Positions 14,239-14,464 of a DNA stretch of 14,464 nucleotides are shown piece by piece (position 1 is the stretch's first letter; each line of letters starts with the position of its first letter). Both the position numbers and the translations under genes were made by a program. Under the pieces are notes generated by a model that did no database searches, had not been told where the DNA came from, and saw only the letters and a list, made by a program, of their open reading frames with translations. The stretch lies in contig JAYVOH010000114.1 of the NCBI GenBank assembly GCA_043758025.1, positions 1 through 14,464 of the forward strand, in the 5' to 3' direction. This DNA comes from VFKE01 sp043758025. Its GTDB lineage: Bacteria > Verrucomicrobiota > Verrucomicrobiia > Verrucomicrobiales > Verrucomicrobiaceae.

Positions 14239-14464
14239 ATGGACGCACCGGCTCGGGTTAAGCGATGCTCTCTTGCTTGCTGCACTGGGATAAGTGACGG
14301 TGGCGTCGTTTCTATTTGCGATTAATCAGCGTTTCCCTAACGGGAGCCAGGGTGCTTTCCCCGAGGAGTAATACCATTTGGAAGTATCAATCAGCAAAAC
14401 GTTGCGCGCATTGCGTTCTCTATGAACTTGGGAGGATGGCGTTGCCATCCAAGCCAGTAGCGAG
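14239..14464 (+). other. Intergenic region after the operon, with a perfect hairpin
   Basis: I see no supported gene in these 226 bp. GGATGGC (14434-14440) and GCCATCC (14444-14450) form a perfect 7-bp stem around GTT but lack a T-run, so this is more likely a repeat-element or regulatory hairpin than a terminator. No good terminator is visible after the second exbD gene within the window. A short AATACCA motif at about 14370 resembles one at about 6234-6240 (minus strand). Confidence 0.35.

Noticed and set aside
1..14464. CRISPR arrays, tRNA or rRNA genes, intact insertion sequences
   Set aside because: I looked for regularly spaced repeats, cloverleaf-like ends and transposase frames and saw none.

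Overview
The window joins two unrelated blocks of DNA. Bases 1 to about 6.0 kb are a tail-morphogenesis module of a siphophage-like prophage, all on the plus strand and tightly packed with ATGA stop/start overlaps. Bases about 6.0 to 14.3 kb are bacterial chromosome. The chromosomal genes point to Verrucomicrobiota, with Planctomycetota as the alternative. They include the start of a secreted FAD-dependent oxidoreductase of a type common in those phyla, a SAM-domain/prenyltransferase-like toroid fusion, and a TPR–TPR–ExbB–ExbD–ExbD operon. Shine-Dalgarno sequences are mostly absent. The phylum assignment is inference from family recognition, not a search.

Phage block. In order: the end of an unidentified neck or tail-completion-position gene; a small putative tail-tube gene with a terminator-like hairpin after it; a pair of overlapping tail-assembly-chaperone frames with a lambda-type GGGAAAG slippery heptamer and a GC-rich hairpin 9 nt downstream; a 671-aa tape-measure protein; three unrecognised roughly 205-aa proteins; and a 105-aa protein. 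That last protein aligns residue for residue with the Erv1/ALR FAD-linked sulfhydryl oxidase fold, but it carries CxC in place of CxxC. It directly follows a protein whose N-terminus is a cysteine cluster. There is no large tip, fibre or lysis gene before the element ends.

Junction. On the minus strand at 6024-6200 lies the signal peptide and first 30 or so mature residues of the FAD-dependent oxidoreductase. Family similarity stops abruptly after GSPFLLA, at about 6029/6030. The simplest reading is that the phage element inserted into (or replaced the rest of) this gene. An imperfect inverted repeat straddles the breakpoint.

Chromosomal block. A minus-strand 675-aa protein has a cytoplasmic SAM domain, a Pro-rich linker, one membrane helix, a Gly/Met-rich stretch and a periplasmic alpha/alpha-toroid; its topology resembles an energy transducer. 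It is divergent from a plus-strand operon of a large exported TPR protein, a smaller exported TPR protein, a MotA/TolQ/ExbB channel and two ExbD/TolR proteins. Together they look like a proton-motive-force-powered envelope machine. Three TGCCA motifs spaced exactly 10 bp apart lie in the divergent promoter region.
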